The notes: a model not told the origin generated them from the letters alone. DNA of 44,556 bases from Haloferula sp. BvORR071 (GCF_000739615.1 NZ_BATP01000062.1:1-44556); one strand, 5' to 3'; shown: positions 14,372 through 23,611, counted from the stretch's first letter. Made by a program: numbers and translations.

Positions 14372-17338
14372 ATGAAGTTCCCGTTCCTTGTTTCGCTCGT
14401 CTGCGTCTTTCTGCCGATGGTCCGCGCTGCGGAGATCCGTAGCGCGGGTGACGGCCCGTGGTCTGCGGCCTCGACTTGGGAAAACGGCAAGGAGCCCGAG
14501 GCCGGAGACGTGGTCCTGATCCGCCCGGGACACCATGTGAAGTACGACGTCTCCCGTGACACGGTGATCCGCGCGGTCCACGTGGCGGGGACGCTCAGCT
14601 TTTCCCGCGATACGGATACCCTGCTCTGCACCGGCCTGATCCGGCTCGCCGCGGGCGAGGAGTGCAAGGAGGAGGGCTTCGAGTGCCACGCTCCCTCGCC
14701 GGATTATAAGATCGAGGGTGAGCGTCCGGCCTTGGAAGTGGGAACTTCGGAGGCACCCATTCCCGCAGGCCGCACCGCAGTGATTCGCTTGACCTACATA
14801 CCCGGCATGGATGCGGAGAATTTTCCGGCGATCATGTCCTGCGGCGGGCGCATGGATTTCCACGGCGCGCCGCTGAATCGCTCTTGGGTGAAGCTCGGTA
14901 GCAGCGCAGGCCGCGGCTCCCGCGAGATCGAGCTGGCCGAACTGGTCGAGGGCTGGCGGGCAGGGGACAAGGTGCTCTTCCCAGCCACGGGCATGACCGA
15001 TTTCTACCAGGTCGAAGGTGGACGGCGCGTGATTCCTTCCTTGCTCAAGGATTCTGAGACGGAAGAAGCGGAGATCCTCGGTATGGACAAGCGCGGTCTG
15101 CTGCTCAAGGAACCCCTGAAGTATAAGCATGAAGCTCTCGGCAAGTTCCGCGGGGAGGTCGCGAACCTCAGCCGCAATGTCATCGTCGAATCCGCCGATC
15201 CCAAAGGACCGCGTGGCCATACCGTTTATCATCGCGGCTCGGCCGGCTCGATCAGCTACGCGGAGTTCCGCCATCTAGGGAAGAAGGATGTGCTGGGCCG
15301 CTACCCGATCCACTTCCACCTTTGCGCGGATACCATGCGCGGCAGCTCGGTCATCGGCGCCAGCGTGTGGGACAGCGACAATCGCTGGGTCACCATCCAC
15401 GGCTCGAACTACCTGTTAGTGAAGGATTGCGTGGGCTACCGCAGCACCGGCCACGGCTATTTCTTCGAGGATGGCACCGAGGTGAACAACGTGCTCGATC
15501 GCAACCTCGCGGTGCAGGCGCTGGCCGGCAAGCCGCTGCCGCTGCAGGTCCTCGGCTTCGATACCAATGATGCGGCGGGCTTCTGGTGGGCGAACTGCGC
15601 CAACGCCTTCACCCGCAACGTGGCCGCGGATTGCGGGAAGTTCGGCTATCGTTTTCAGATGGTGAAGACCCCGGAGTTCTCGCCGAATCTGATGGTGCTA
15701 ATGCCGAACGGCAAACGTCGCGTCGTGGATGTGCGGACGCTGCCCTTCATCCGCTTCGATCAAAACGAGGCCCACAGCCAGCGCCGCTTCGCCTTCAATC
15801 TCGGCGGCTTCCATGGCCAGAGTGAGACCGAGGACCTGGACCGCGATGGCAACGTCATCGACCGGGCCGCTTACCTCGGCGGCGATGTGGGTGGTGTCGG
15901 GCCGGACTACAAGCATCCTTTCCGGATCAAGGACTTCCTGGTGTGGGCCTCCCACTGGGGCTTCCACACGACCGCTCCGAACGTCCAGATCCAGGGCTTC
16001 ACCGCGCACGATGTGAACTATGTCTTCTGGCGCTCGAACTTTGCGGGACACGACTACAACGGCATCGATGCCACCGACATCCACGTCTCGACCTTCTTCA
16101 ATGGCTTCGGCGTCGCGCCTACGCGTGAAGAGCAATTGCGCTACGTCGATCCCCAAGACGACAGCCCGCCGGTGACCTTGATCACCAGGACCGAGTGGCT
16201 CGACGACAAGCGCGTCCGCATCTCCGGCGTGGCGGTGGACGATGACCAGGTGCGCGAGGTTCGCATCAACGACGAGCCCGCGGTCTTACAGGCGGGGCCG
16301 GTCACGGAATGGTCTCAGATCTTGTCGGCGGGTGAGGGACGCCTTGAAGTCAGGGCCCTAGCTACGGATGCCAGCGGCAACCGCGAAGTGATCCCGCAGC
16401 GCGTGAGCCTTTCGCGTGGTGGTGCCACGCCCTTGCCGACAGCTCCTGCACCGGCAGCCGTAGCAGGAGCCACTCCGGCGATGAGGCCCGGCTACGGTGT
16501 AGCGCCCGTGGCAGAGACCCGCGAGGAAGTCATCGATCCGAAATCCCTGCCGTGGCCGCTGTGGGACGGCAAGGAAAGCGTGGCTGACTATGCCGCCCGC
16601 AATCATCTCGAAGCCACCCGGAGTGTTGACCTCGGTGGCCGGACTCTGGAGATGGAGCTCATACCCGCGGGCAGCTTTCTCATGGGCGCGGCACCCGGCG
16701 AGGCCGATGCGGAGGGCGATGAAACCCCGCGCCACCGCGTCGTGATCTCGCGGCCCTTCTACCTCGGCAAATACGAACTCACCCAAGCCCAGTATCAGGC
16801 GGTGGCTGGAAAGAACCCGAGCTACTTCCCTGCGCCTGACAAGCCGGTGGAGCAGGTCAGTTGGCTCGATACGCAGGCCTTCCTCGCCAAAGCAGGCCAA
16901 GGTCTGCGTCTGCCCAGCGAAGCCGAGTGGGAATTCGCCTGCCGCGCTGGCAGTGAAGGCGCCTATCAGAATGGCGATACCGCCGCCAAGCTCAGCGAGA
17001 CCGGCTGGTGGGGCCACTCCTCGGGCGAAGGCCAATATGGAAATGCCCCCTCCGGCACCAGCGAGGTCGGCAAGCTCGCGCCGAACCGCTTCGGCCTGCA
17101 CGACATGCACGGCAATGTCTACGAGTGGTGCGCTGACATCTACAGCCCGGAGTACTACCGCCAATCGCCAGCGCTGGATCCCACTGGCCCCACCACGGGC
17201 GATGAGCGGGTGCTTCGCGGCGGCTGCTGGGAGGCCGCTGCCACGAAATCCCGCTCCGCCAACCGCAATGGCTTCAGCCCCAAAAGCCGAGGTTATTTGC
17301 TCGGCTTCCGCGTAGCCATGCCGGTGCCCGCCCGATAA
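14372..17338 (+). CDS. Secreted G8-domain/beta-helix protein fused to an FGE-sulfatase domain
   Basis: 988 residues from the ATG at 14372, which begins a clear signal peptide (MKFPFLVSLVCVFLPMVRAA). Residues about 22-150 form a G8 domain; residues about 250-520 a right-handed beta-helix with RYPIHFHLC and GHGYFFEDGTE, motifs shared with CEMIP/TMEM2-type hyaluronan-degrading proteins. An Ig-like segment (about 600-690) and an Ala/Pro linker lead to an FGE-sulfatase domain (about 750-985: LIPAGSFLMG, LPSEAEWEFACRAG, GNVYEWC, VLRGGCW, LGFRVA). The canonical VLRGGSW-x6-C motif reads VLRGGCW-x6-S, so the domain is probably not a formylglycine-generating enzyme and may bind a ligand. Polysaccharide action is inferred. 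LysR lies 90 bases upstream; a weak hairpin follows the stop. Confidence 0.8.
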   Translation: MKFPFLVSLVCVFLPMVRAAEIRSAGDGPWSAASTWENGKEPEAGDVVLIRPGHHVKYDVSRDTVIRAVHVAGTLSFSRDTDTLLCTGLIRLAAGEECKEEGFECHAPSPDYKIEGERPALEVGTSEAPIPAGRTAVIRLTYIPGMDAENFPAIMSCGGRMDFHGAPLNRSWVKLGSSAGRGSREIELAELVEGWRAGDKVLFPATGMTDFYQVEGGRRVIPSLLKDSETEEAEILGMDKRGLLLKEPLKYKHEALGKFRGEVANLSRNVIVESADPKGPRGHTVYHRGSAGSISYAEFRHLGKKDVLGRYPIHFHLCADTMRGSSVIGASVWDSDNRWVTIHGSNYLLVKDCVGYRSTGHGYFFEDGTEVNNVLDRNLAVQALAGKPLPLQVLGFDTNDAAGFWWANCANAFTRNVAADCGKFGYRFQMVKTPEFSPNLMVLMPNGKRRVVDVRTLPFIRFDQNEAHSQRRFAFNLGGFHGQSETEDLDRDGNVIDRAAYLGGDVGGVGPDYKHPFRIKDFLVWASHWGFHTTAPNVQIQGFTAHDVNYVFWRSNFAGHDYNGIDATDIHVSTFFNGFGVAPTREEQLRYVDPQDDSPPVTLITRTEWLDDKRVRISGVAVDDDQVREVRINDEPAVLQAGPVTEWSQILSAGEGRLEVRALATDASGNREVIPQRVSLSRGGATPLPTAPAPAAVAGATPAMRPGYGVAPVAETREEVIDPKSLPWPLWDGKESVADYAARNHLEATRSVDLGGRTLEMELIPAGSFLMGAAPGEADAEGDETPRHRVVISRPFYLGKYELTQAQYQAVAGKNPSYFPAPDKPVEQVSWLDTQAFLAKAGQGLRLPSEAEWEFACRAGSEGAYQNGDTAAKLSETGWWGHSSGEGQYGNAPSGTSEVGKLAPNRFGLHDMHGNVYEWCADIYSPEYYRQSPALDPTGPTTGDERVLRGGCWEAAATKSRSANRNGFSPKSRGYLLGFRVAMPVPAR

Positions 17339-17340
17339 GG

Positions 17341-17357
17341 CAGGAAGGTTTTTCCTG
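17341..17357 (+). other. Short hairpin after the G8 gene
   Basis: CAGGAA and TTCCTG arms around GGTTT. There is no U-run, so a terminator role is doubtful. The remaining 150 bases up to the TonB receptor gene hold no recognisable operator. Confidence 0.25.
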
Positions 17358-17506
17358 TGAGTGAGTGAAAGCAAGCTGCCGCCAATCTGTGGGCTGGCGA
17401 AAATTTAGGCTAAGGAAAGCGCAGCTGATCCGTTAGACCGCGCTGAAGTCGGACCCGCAGGTTCCGAGGGCCCCTACTCGCCCTGTCGACCGGCTTCCAT
17501 CCCGCC

Positions 17507-19745
17507 ATGAAACCCGTTACCCGGCTCGTTCCACTCGCGCTCGCCCTCGCGACGCTTCCACCCCTCCAAGCCCAAGAGCAGGCGGCTTCCCCGCCGGACA
17601 CGAACAAGAAGCCCGCTTCAAACGAAGCGCTCAAGGACGTTGTCGTCCGGGGTGAGTCCATCCAAGGGGCCTATGGCAATCCGCTTGAGACTGCAGTCAC
17701 CGGCCTTCCGGCACCCATCAAGGAGCTGCCGGTAACGGTCAATACCCTCACCGAGCAATTCATTCAAGACACCTCGGCCCGCCGCATCCGCGATGTCGTA
17801 GGCTATGTCCCCGGGGTGAGCGCCTCCGATGACAGCGGTGCTACCGGTGACTTGCTGAAGATCCGCGGCTTCGACTTCATCTACCAGTCGTACATCAACG
17901 GCATGCGCAACCGGGTGTCCTACGATTCGTCGCGCCGTTTCTCGAACATCGAGCGCATCGAGATCTTCAAAGGCCCGGGTGGCGTGGAATTCGGCACTGG
18001 CGATCCGGGCGGCTTTGTGAACTACGTGACCAAGAAGCCGGAGGCTGTCCAATCCACCGAGATGGGGGTCGAGGTCGGCAGCTACGATTACGTCCACGCC
18101 TATGTCGATTCCACGGGTCCACTGACTCCCGGCAGCGGTAGCTTCGATGCGAAGAGCGGCGCGGCCATGAGCGACGGCCTCGGCGTCTTCTACCGCATGA
18201 TCGTTTCCGGCGATTCCGCGAATTCCTTCCGCGATGCTTTCCACACCGATGGCTATCAGGTCGCGCCCTCGATCCTGTGGAAGTATGCGGAGGGCAGCTC
18301 CTTGCTCTTCGAGTTCGACTACCAGTACCGCGACCAGCCCTACGACCGCGGGATCATGTACATCGAGGGTGCGGGCTTTAAGGACAACTTCGCGCCGATC
18401 AATACCAGCTACCACGAGCCCACCGACTATTTCGACAACCACAATACCCGCTCCTCGCTCTACTGGACGCACAAGGTAAACGACAATGTCACCCTGCGCG
18501 TGTCCGGCGAAGTCGACACCAACCGCGGGATGGGCAACGGCGTGCGGAATCCTTCAACCTTCCTGCTCTATGGCAGCGGCAACGAGTGGAATGGCAATCC
18601 GACGATCCGCCGCACCACCCAGGACTTCGACTCCGAGATGTGGGCCTACAACCTGAAGCCGGAAGTGCTGCTGAACTTCGAGACCGGTTCAGTGAAGCAC
18701 ACCGGCCTCTTCGGCGTGAACTACGCCTACACGGACACCAAGCGCCGCTCGATGGACCGCTACGACCTGCGTCCGATCAGTTTCCCCGTGCCGGTCTACG
18801 GCCAGCCACCGATCTTGCATCCGCCGGGCCTCGTGCCGCGCAACTTCCGCTTGGAAGAGGAACTCGAGGAATTCGGAGTCTACTACCAGCACAAGGCTGA
18901 CATTGGCGATAAGGTGCACCTCCTCGGTGGAGTCCGCTACGATTGGTATCAGGACGAGCTGGCCACCACCACGAATGTGCTGCTCCGCCCGCTGCCACCT
19001 CTGTCCGGCTATTCGGATCAGGATTGGAGCGGCCGCCTTGGCGCGGTGGTGGATATTACCCACAACGTCTCGCTCTTCGCTGGCGTGAGCACTTCCTTCC
19101 AGCCTCAGACCGGCCAACTCGCCAGCGGCGAAAGCCCGGACCCGCTGGAGGCGACCTCCATTGAGGGCGGCATCAAGGCAAACTTCTGCGACAACCGTCT
19201 GCAGACCACGCTCTCCGTCTATCGGACAGAGCGCGAGAACATGCTTGAGGCCGATCCAAACGACCCGAACGGCCCTTTTTTCGATCCCGATCGGCACGGT
19301 GACGATCAGTGGTGTCGAGTTCGAAGCTACCGGCAAGCTCACGGAGGATCTGGATATCCTCGGCGGCTTCTCCTTCATGGACAGCGAGATCTCGGATACC
19401 TTGGATCCGACTACCCTCGGCAAGAACTTCTACAACGTGCCCGACTTCCAGGCCGGGATGCGCCTGCGCTACGACACCAGCCGCTGGCTGCTGCAGGGCC
19501 TGAGCCTGGGTGCCGGTGTGGTTTACGTGGGTGAGCGCGATGGCGATGCGACCAACAGCTTCCAGCTCCCTGACTACGTCCGCTTCGACGCCGGTGTCTA
19601 CTACGACTGGCGTAACTGGAGCTTCAAGGCCACTGTCGAAAACCTGGCCGACGAGACCTACTATCTCGCCAGCCAGGGCTTTGCGGACACCATCCAGCCG
19701 GGTTCCCCGCGTTTGTTCACGCTCGGTGCCTCGACCAGGTTCTAA
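17507..19745 (+). pseudogene. TonB-dependent siderophore-type receptor, interrupted by a single-base frameshift
   Basis: Signal peptide (residues 1-22), TonB-box-like LKDVVVRG, plug domain (about 60-180, with LPVTVNTLTEQFIQD, LKIRGFD, IEIFKGPGGVEFG) and beta-barrel with C-terminal phenylalanine (GASTRF). Reading from 17507 the frame is correct up to about 19275, then diverges; the receptor continues one base out of phase from there to 19745 (TISGVEFEATGKL onward). The switch falls at a run of six Ts (19276-19281). With five Ts the whole gene would be one open frame of about 745 residues, normal for the family. It is either a recent mutation, a phase-variable tract or a sequencing error. Ferric siderophore uptake is the family role; the substrate is unknown. 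Confidence 0.85.
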
Positions 19746-19761
19746 TACTTTCCCCTCCGGG

Positions 19762-19800
19762 GCCCGGTCGGTGCCTTGAGCGCCGGCCGGGCATCCCTTT
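19762..19800 (+). terminator. Terminator between convergent TonB receptor and porin genes
   Basis: Arms 19762-19772 and 19782-19792 pair over 11 bases (two G-U pairs) around a 9-base loop. Downstream on the plus strand is ATCCCTTTT, a modest U-run, so it suits the receptor gene and may also act on the convergent porin transcript. Confidence 0.65.
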
Positions 19801-19808
19801 TGTGAGGG

Positions 19809-21023
19809 TCAGAAGGTGTAGTCCAACTCGATGCTTGCGCGGGTGGTGGAGAGGTAGAGCGCGTCGTTCGTATCGAAGTAGCCGAGCTTGGCGATCGCGG
19901 TGAAGTGGTCGTCGAACTTCTTGGTCAGCACGGAGTCGAAGCCGAAGCCGAAGTTGTCCGAGATCGAGTTGTCGCCGAAGATGTGCGCCTGGTTCATCCA
20001 CTTGATCCCGCAGAAGATCGGCACGGTGTAGGCGAGGTAGGTGTCCGTGAGACCGCCGTGCGTGCCATTGATGCGACGCGCATCCGTGGCATCGGCATAG
20101 CCATTGAAGGCATGCACCGTGGCCAGCGGGGTTTGCACGCCGGCATCCAGGTGCTCGATGCCCAAGGTGAAGCTGTGCGGGCCGAAGGCCTTGGTCGCAT
20201 AGAAGTGGGCGTAGAGGCCTTCCTTGTCGTTCAGCGGGCCGGCGTCGTCCTGATAGGCGAGCTCCCCGTAGAGCTGGACAGTGGCGAGCGTGCCCTTGGC
20301 GCTGATGCCGAAGGTATTGTTATCCCAGCCGGTGGCGGCCGCGTCATCGAACTCCATCAGGTAGGCATAGGCCCCCAGAGTCAGACCCTTGATGCCTGCA
20401 TAGGAGGCATTGAAGAGGTGGATCTCGCCGGGTGCGTTCTCGAAAATGCCGGTCGCATCCGTGCCGTAGATCCGGTTGACCTGATCGATGTAGGAGTAGC
20501 TAGCGGTCAGTCCTTCGATTGAGGTGTTGGTGATTGAGATCCCGTCGTAGGTCTGCTCGTTCTGGCGCCAGCCGACGTTGCCGATGAAGGCGGCATTGTC
20601 ATAGATGATCCGCTGGCGGCCGAGCTTCACCGTGGTGTCGAAGCCCTTATACTGCAGGATCAGCTGGTTGAGCTCGTTGTTCTCCGGATCAGCGATGATG
20701 GAGTTGCGCGGATCGAAGGGGTTCACACCCGGAGCGCCGCCACTATAGTCATCGACCGCGGCTTGGGTGAACTCACCCTCGACGAAGGCCGAGAAGCCGT
20801 ACCAGTCCTTGGTCTTCAGCCCCAGCCGTTCGCGGATGGTCAGGGCGTGGGAGGGATCGAAGTGATCCACGTCCGCGAATTCGTAGCGGGCGCGGATATC
20901 GAGCGTCGGCTTGATCCAAGGCTCTTCCGTGGCGGCCGTGATTTCGGGCGACGGGGAACCGGCGTGGAGGGCAACAGTGCTGGCAGCAAGGGCGAGCAGG
21001 GAGGCGTAGGTGTGGCTATTCAT
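19809..21023 (-). CDS. Outer-membrane porin, alginate-export-like beta-barrel
   Basis: 404 residues from ATG 21023, which starts a clean signal peptide (MNSHTYASLLALAASTVALHA); ATG 21041 would add six residues. The mature part is made of alternating beta-strands, begins with a barrel strand (KPTLDIRARYEFADVD), contains the segment VKLGRQRIIYDNAAFIGNVG seen in alginate-export/OprD-like barrels, and ends in a terminal strand with Phe (IELDYTF). It should form an outer-membrane channel for small solutes. Two TGAA-N5-YTCA dyads like those of the nitrate genes lie 89 and 115 bases upstream, so a role as the outer-membrane nitrate entry route is a reasonable inference. Confidence 0.82.
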   Translation of the reverse strand: MNSHTYASLLALAASTVALHAGSPSPEITAATEEPWIKPTLDIRARYEFADVDHFDPSHALTIRERLGLKTKDWYGFSAFVEGEFTQAAVDDYSGGAPGVNPFDPRNSIIADPENNELNQLILQYKGFDTTVKLGRQRIIYDNAAFIGNVGWRQNEQTYDGISITNTSIEGLTASYSYIDQVNRIYGTDATGIFENAPGEIHLFNASYAGIKGLTLGAYAYLMEFDDAAATGWDNNTFGISAKGTLATVQLYGELAYQDDAGPLNDKEGLYAHFYATKAFGPHSFTLGIEHLDAGVQTPLATVHAFNGYADATDARRINGTHGGLTDTYLAYTVPIFCGIKWMNQAHIFGDNSISDNFGFGFDSVLTKKFDDHFTAIAKLGYFDTNDALYLSTTRASIELDYTF

Positions 21024-21083
21024 GGTCGGAAGTGCGTCCATGAATAGCCGCCGCCCTGCCAATCCGGGCCGATGGGCTTGTTA

Positions 21084-21108
21084 GAATGGTGCGAAATCCG
21101 CACCATTC
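21084..21108. promoter_or_regulatory. Perfect 10-base inverted repeat in the porin upstream region
   Basis: GAATGGTGCG and CGCACCATTC surround a 5-base loop. It lies between the candidate operator at 21112 and the porin start. It may be a second operator or a leader hairpin; there is no U-run. Confidence 0.5.
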
Positions 21109-21111
21109 CGA

Positions 21112-21124
21112 TGAGTCGCATTCA
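21112..21124 (-). promoter_or_regulatory. Candidate LysR-type operator upstream of the porin
   Basis: On the gene strand TGAATGCGACTCA, TGAA-N5-CTCA, 89 bases before the porin ATG. Same dyad and similar distance as at the nitrate genes 8-17 kb away. Confidence 0.45.
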
Positions 21125-21137
21125 TCGCATCATGCAA

Positions 21138-21150
21138 TGAAACTCATTCA
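21138..21150 (-). promoter_or_regulatory. Second candidate LysR-type operator upstream of the porin
   Basis: On the gene strand TGAATGAGTTTCA, TGAA-N5-TTCA, about 26 bases from the first site, center to center. A partial copy (TGAACGGGAT) of the nirA site follows at 21170-21179 on the plus strand. Confidence 0.35.
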
Positions 21151-21197
21151 TCCAAAGTGGCTTCCGCGATGAACGGGATGTATTCCATCGCCTCCTC

Positions 21198-22727
21198 TCA
21201 ACCCTCGCTCGGAGCGGTCAGGAATTCCACCAAGTCCTTGCGGCCCTTCGCGAGGTCGGGCGGGTTCAGGTAGAACATGTGGCCCGCTTCGTAGTCGGTG
21301 AAGTGGATGTTCTTCCGGGTGCTCTCGGGAAGGTCGAAGATGTGGCTGAAGGTGTAGGCAATCCCATCGGGCGGGGTGGCGAGGTCGGCATGGCCGCCCA
21401 TCACCAGAACCTTCAGGTGCGGATTATCGCGTAGTGCGGAGGCGATCCGGTCAGCCATGTTGGTGTAGCCGTTGCCCCGGCCGCCCATGTTCCAGGGTTG
21501 CACCTTGCCGGTCAGAATCTCGTAGGGGGAATCCTCTTTCCAGCCGAGCTCATTCAAGTAGCTGAGCATGCTGGTGGAGTAGGCACCCAGCGCCAGCGAG
21601 AAGGAGGGATCGTAATCCGGGACCGGCATCGAGAGATCGCTGGAAGTCCATGCCACGCGGGCATCAAAGCGCCCCAGCACCTTGCCTTCCTTGTGCAATA
21701 GCTCCCCGCGGAAGCGCGAGGGATCCACCCGCAGGTTCGACTCCATGAAAAGCTGCGCGGGCAGAGAGGTCAGGGCGGAGAGCTTGTCGGCCAGCGCTTG
21801 CTTCTTGGCTGGGTCCAGCTTGCTGCCGGCATCGAGAGCCACGCCGTATTCGCCCCACGCAAATTCGCGGGACTCCTTCACCAGCGCGTCGCGGTCGCCC
21901 TTCAGCTTGCCGTGGAAGTGAGCGATGGCGGTGTAGTTCGGCAGGTAGACCTGATAGGCGAGGTCATTGCCTTGCGACGGGCTGAGGGTCCTGAAATCCA
22001 CCACCGAGGACAGGAACACCACGCCATTGAGCGACATGCCGAAGCGGCTCTGCAAATTCTCCGCCAGACCGGCCACGCGGATGCCACCGTAGGACTCGCC
22101 GAGCAGGAACTTGGGCGAGCCCCAGCGCTTGTTCTCCGTGACCCAGCGGCGGATGAAGTCGCTCATCGATTCCACATCGCCTTCCACACCGTGGAATTCC
22201 TCCGGCTTGCCGTCCTTTTCCACCCGGCTGTAGCCGGTGGTCACGGGATCGACGAAGACGAGGTCCGCAACGTCGAGGATTGAAAATTCATTGTTGGCCA
22301 GGCGAGCTGGCGGGACCGGGGCCGTGGTGCCATCACCGGGCAGCACCACCCGCTTCGGGCCGAGGGTGCCGAGGTGCAGCCACACCGCCGAGGAGCCGGG
22401 GCCACCGTTGAAAGCGAAAAGGACCGGCCGCTTGCTCAGGTCGCCTGCGTCTTTCTTGAGGTAGCTAACGTGGAAGACCGAGGCTCGTGGCGAGCCGTCG
22501 TCCTTCTTGAGGGTCAGCTTGGCGGTGGTGACCGTGTATTTGATGTCCTGCCCGCCGATCTTCACGCTGCCTTCGGTGGTGACCGGCTCGGTGGACTTGT
22601 CGTCCTTGCCCTTGTCCTTGTCCTTCTTTTCCTCCTGCCCGTCCGGCTTCTTGTCCGGCGGCGCGGGTTTTTCCTGGGCGGTGGCAAGGCTGGTGAGCAG
22701 GGCGAGGAGAAGCAGGGTCGGGCGCAT
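21198..22727 (-). CDS. Secreted serine carboxypeptidase (peptidase S10)
   Basis: 509 residues. Signal peptide (residues 1-17), then a highly charged Lys/Asp/Glu-rich stretch (21-46), then the alpha/beta-hydrolase carboxypeptidase fold. NGGPGSS (107-113) forms the oxyanion region, GESYGG holds the nucleophile Ser212, GGHADLATPPDG contains the catalytic Asp, and DYEAGHMFY contains the catalytic His. All three catalytic positions are intact. It removes C-terminal residues from peptides outside the cytoplasm. The gene is divergent from the small anchored protein at 22877. Confidence 0.92.
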   Translation of the reverse strand: MRPTLLLLALLTSLATAQEKPAPPDKKPDGQEEKKDKDKGKDDKSTEPVTTEGSVKIGGQDIKYTVTTAKLTLKKDDGSPRASVFHVSYLKKDAGDLSKRPVLFAFNGGPGSSAVWLHLGTLGPKRVVLPGDGTTAPVPPARLANNEFSILDVADLVFVDPVTTGYSRVEKDGKPEEFHGVEGDVESMSDFIRRWVTENKRWGSPKFLLGESYGGIRVAGLAENLQSRFGMSLNGVVFLSSVVDFRTLSPSQGNDLAYQVYLPNYTAIAHFHGKLKGDRDALVKESREFAWGEYGVALDAGSKLDPAKKQALADKLSALTSLPAQLFMESNLRVDPSRFRGELLHKEGKVLGRFDARVAWTSSDLSMPVPDYDPSFSLALGAYSTSMLSYLNELGWKEDSPYEILTGKVQPWNMGGRGNGYTNMADRIASALRDNPHLKVLVMGGHADLATPPDGIAYTFSHIFDLPESTRKNIHFTDYEAGHMFYLNPPDLAKGRKDLVEFLTAPSEG

Positions 22728-22876
22728 ATTGATAGAAGGCTAGGGGGAGGGATTGACTTGTCGATGCCAAGAGCGCCGCTGAATGGCGGCTTTGCTTGGA
22801 AAACCGTGCTCTTCCGGAGTTCCGGGGACAGGTTTAGAGATTGCCCGCCAAGCTCCAGCGCTGCTTGGATCGTGCA

Positions 22877-23458
22877 ATGTCGGGGAATCGCAAAATTCAC
22901 TTCGGTCTGGGCGCGCTGCTGCTGGTTCTCGGTGTCGGCCTGTTCATGAAGCGAGCTCCTGCTACGGATCCCCGCTCCGTCAGCGGGAATGCAGGAGCCG
23001 CGGGGAGCCGCGCCTCGTTATCGCTGGAACCGGACGCGGCTCCGGCCCGCAGCGAAGACCGGAGGCGCACCGCGGCACAAAAGGATTGGTCGGTGGCGAA
23101 AGAAGTCCCGCAGTCGGATGGAGCGCCGGCTGCCGGCGAATCGCCGCTCTTCCTGAGCTTTCTGAAGTCGAACGCTGCCCGTACTACCCTGCGTGTCGGC
23201 TTCCGGCAGGATAAGCAGGAGGAGATCGCTCCAGAGGACTACGAGGTCAATGTCGAGCTACTCGACTCGGAGGGGAACAAGTTCGGGGAGGAGAATACCA
23301 CCTCCGCCATGTGGTGGACCGCCCAGGAGGACTTTGGCAACGACGGCGCACCCATGCTCGAGGTGAAGTCGGCAAGTGCGGTCTCAGCGGTCGAACTCAA
23401 GCTCTCCTACAAGGGCAAGGAGGTCGAACGGCGGAAATACGAAGTGGCGGAGCGCTGA
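22877..23458 (+). CDS. Hypothetical membrane-anchored protein, 193 aa
   Basis: Starts at ATG 22877 with one membrane helix (about residues 8-24: HFGLGALLLVLGVGLFM), then a low-complexity Ala/Ser/Arg-rich region and a C-terminal domain of about 100 residues rich in alternating strands (LRVGFRQDKQEEIAPEDYEVNVELLD). The C-terminal part looks like a small beta-sandwich exposed to the periplasm. No family recognised. Divergent from the carboxypeptidase, 149 bases apart. Confidence 0.7.
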   Translation: MSGNRKIHFGLGALLLVLGVGLFMKRAPATDPRSVSGNAGAAGSRASLSLEPDAAPARSEDRRRTAAQKDWSVAKEVPQSDGAPAAGESPLFLSFLKSNAARTTLRVGFRQDKQEEIAPEDYEVNVELLDSEGNKFGEENTTSAMWWTAQEDFGNDGAPMLEVKSASAVSAVELKLSYKGKEVERRKYEVAER

Positions 23459-23555
23459 GACGCACTGGCATCACGAGACTCTTTCAATCGTTTCCTGTGT
23501 GAATATGCGCACCTCTATATGGATATTATTGTCTTCGTTTTGAAGCCGTGGACAC

Positions 23556-23593
23556 AAAAAAGCGCCGACCCTCGGACAGGAGGGGCGGCGCTT
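23556..23593 (-). terminator. Strong intrinsic terminator
   Basis: Arms 23560-23573 and 23580-23593 pair over 14 bases with one A-G mismatch around GGACAG. On the minus strand the stem is followed by UUUUUU. It lies 233 bases past the XylR-like gene and 18 bases past a 23-codon frame, so it probably ends a separate short transcript. Confidence 0.85.
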
Positions 23594-23611
23594 GGAAAGT
23601 GATCGGCGAGC

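Noticed and set aside
13883..15274. 463-codon minus-strand frame spanning lysR and the G8 gene
   Set aside because: Crosses two well-supported genes on the other strand.
19276..19281. Programmed ribosomal frameshift in the TonB receptor
   Set aside because: No slippery-site context or downstream structure seen and the family has no known frameshifting; mutation, phase variation or read error is simpler.
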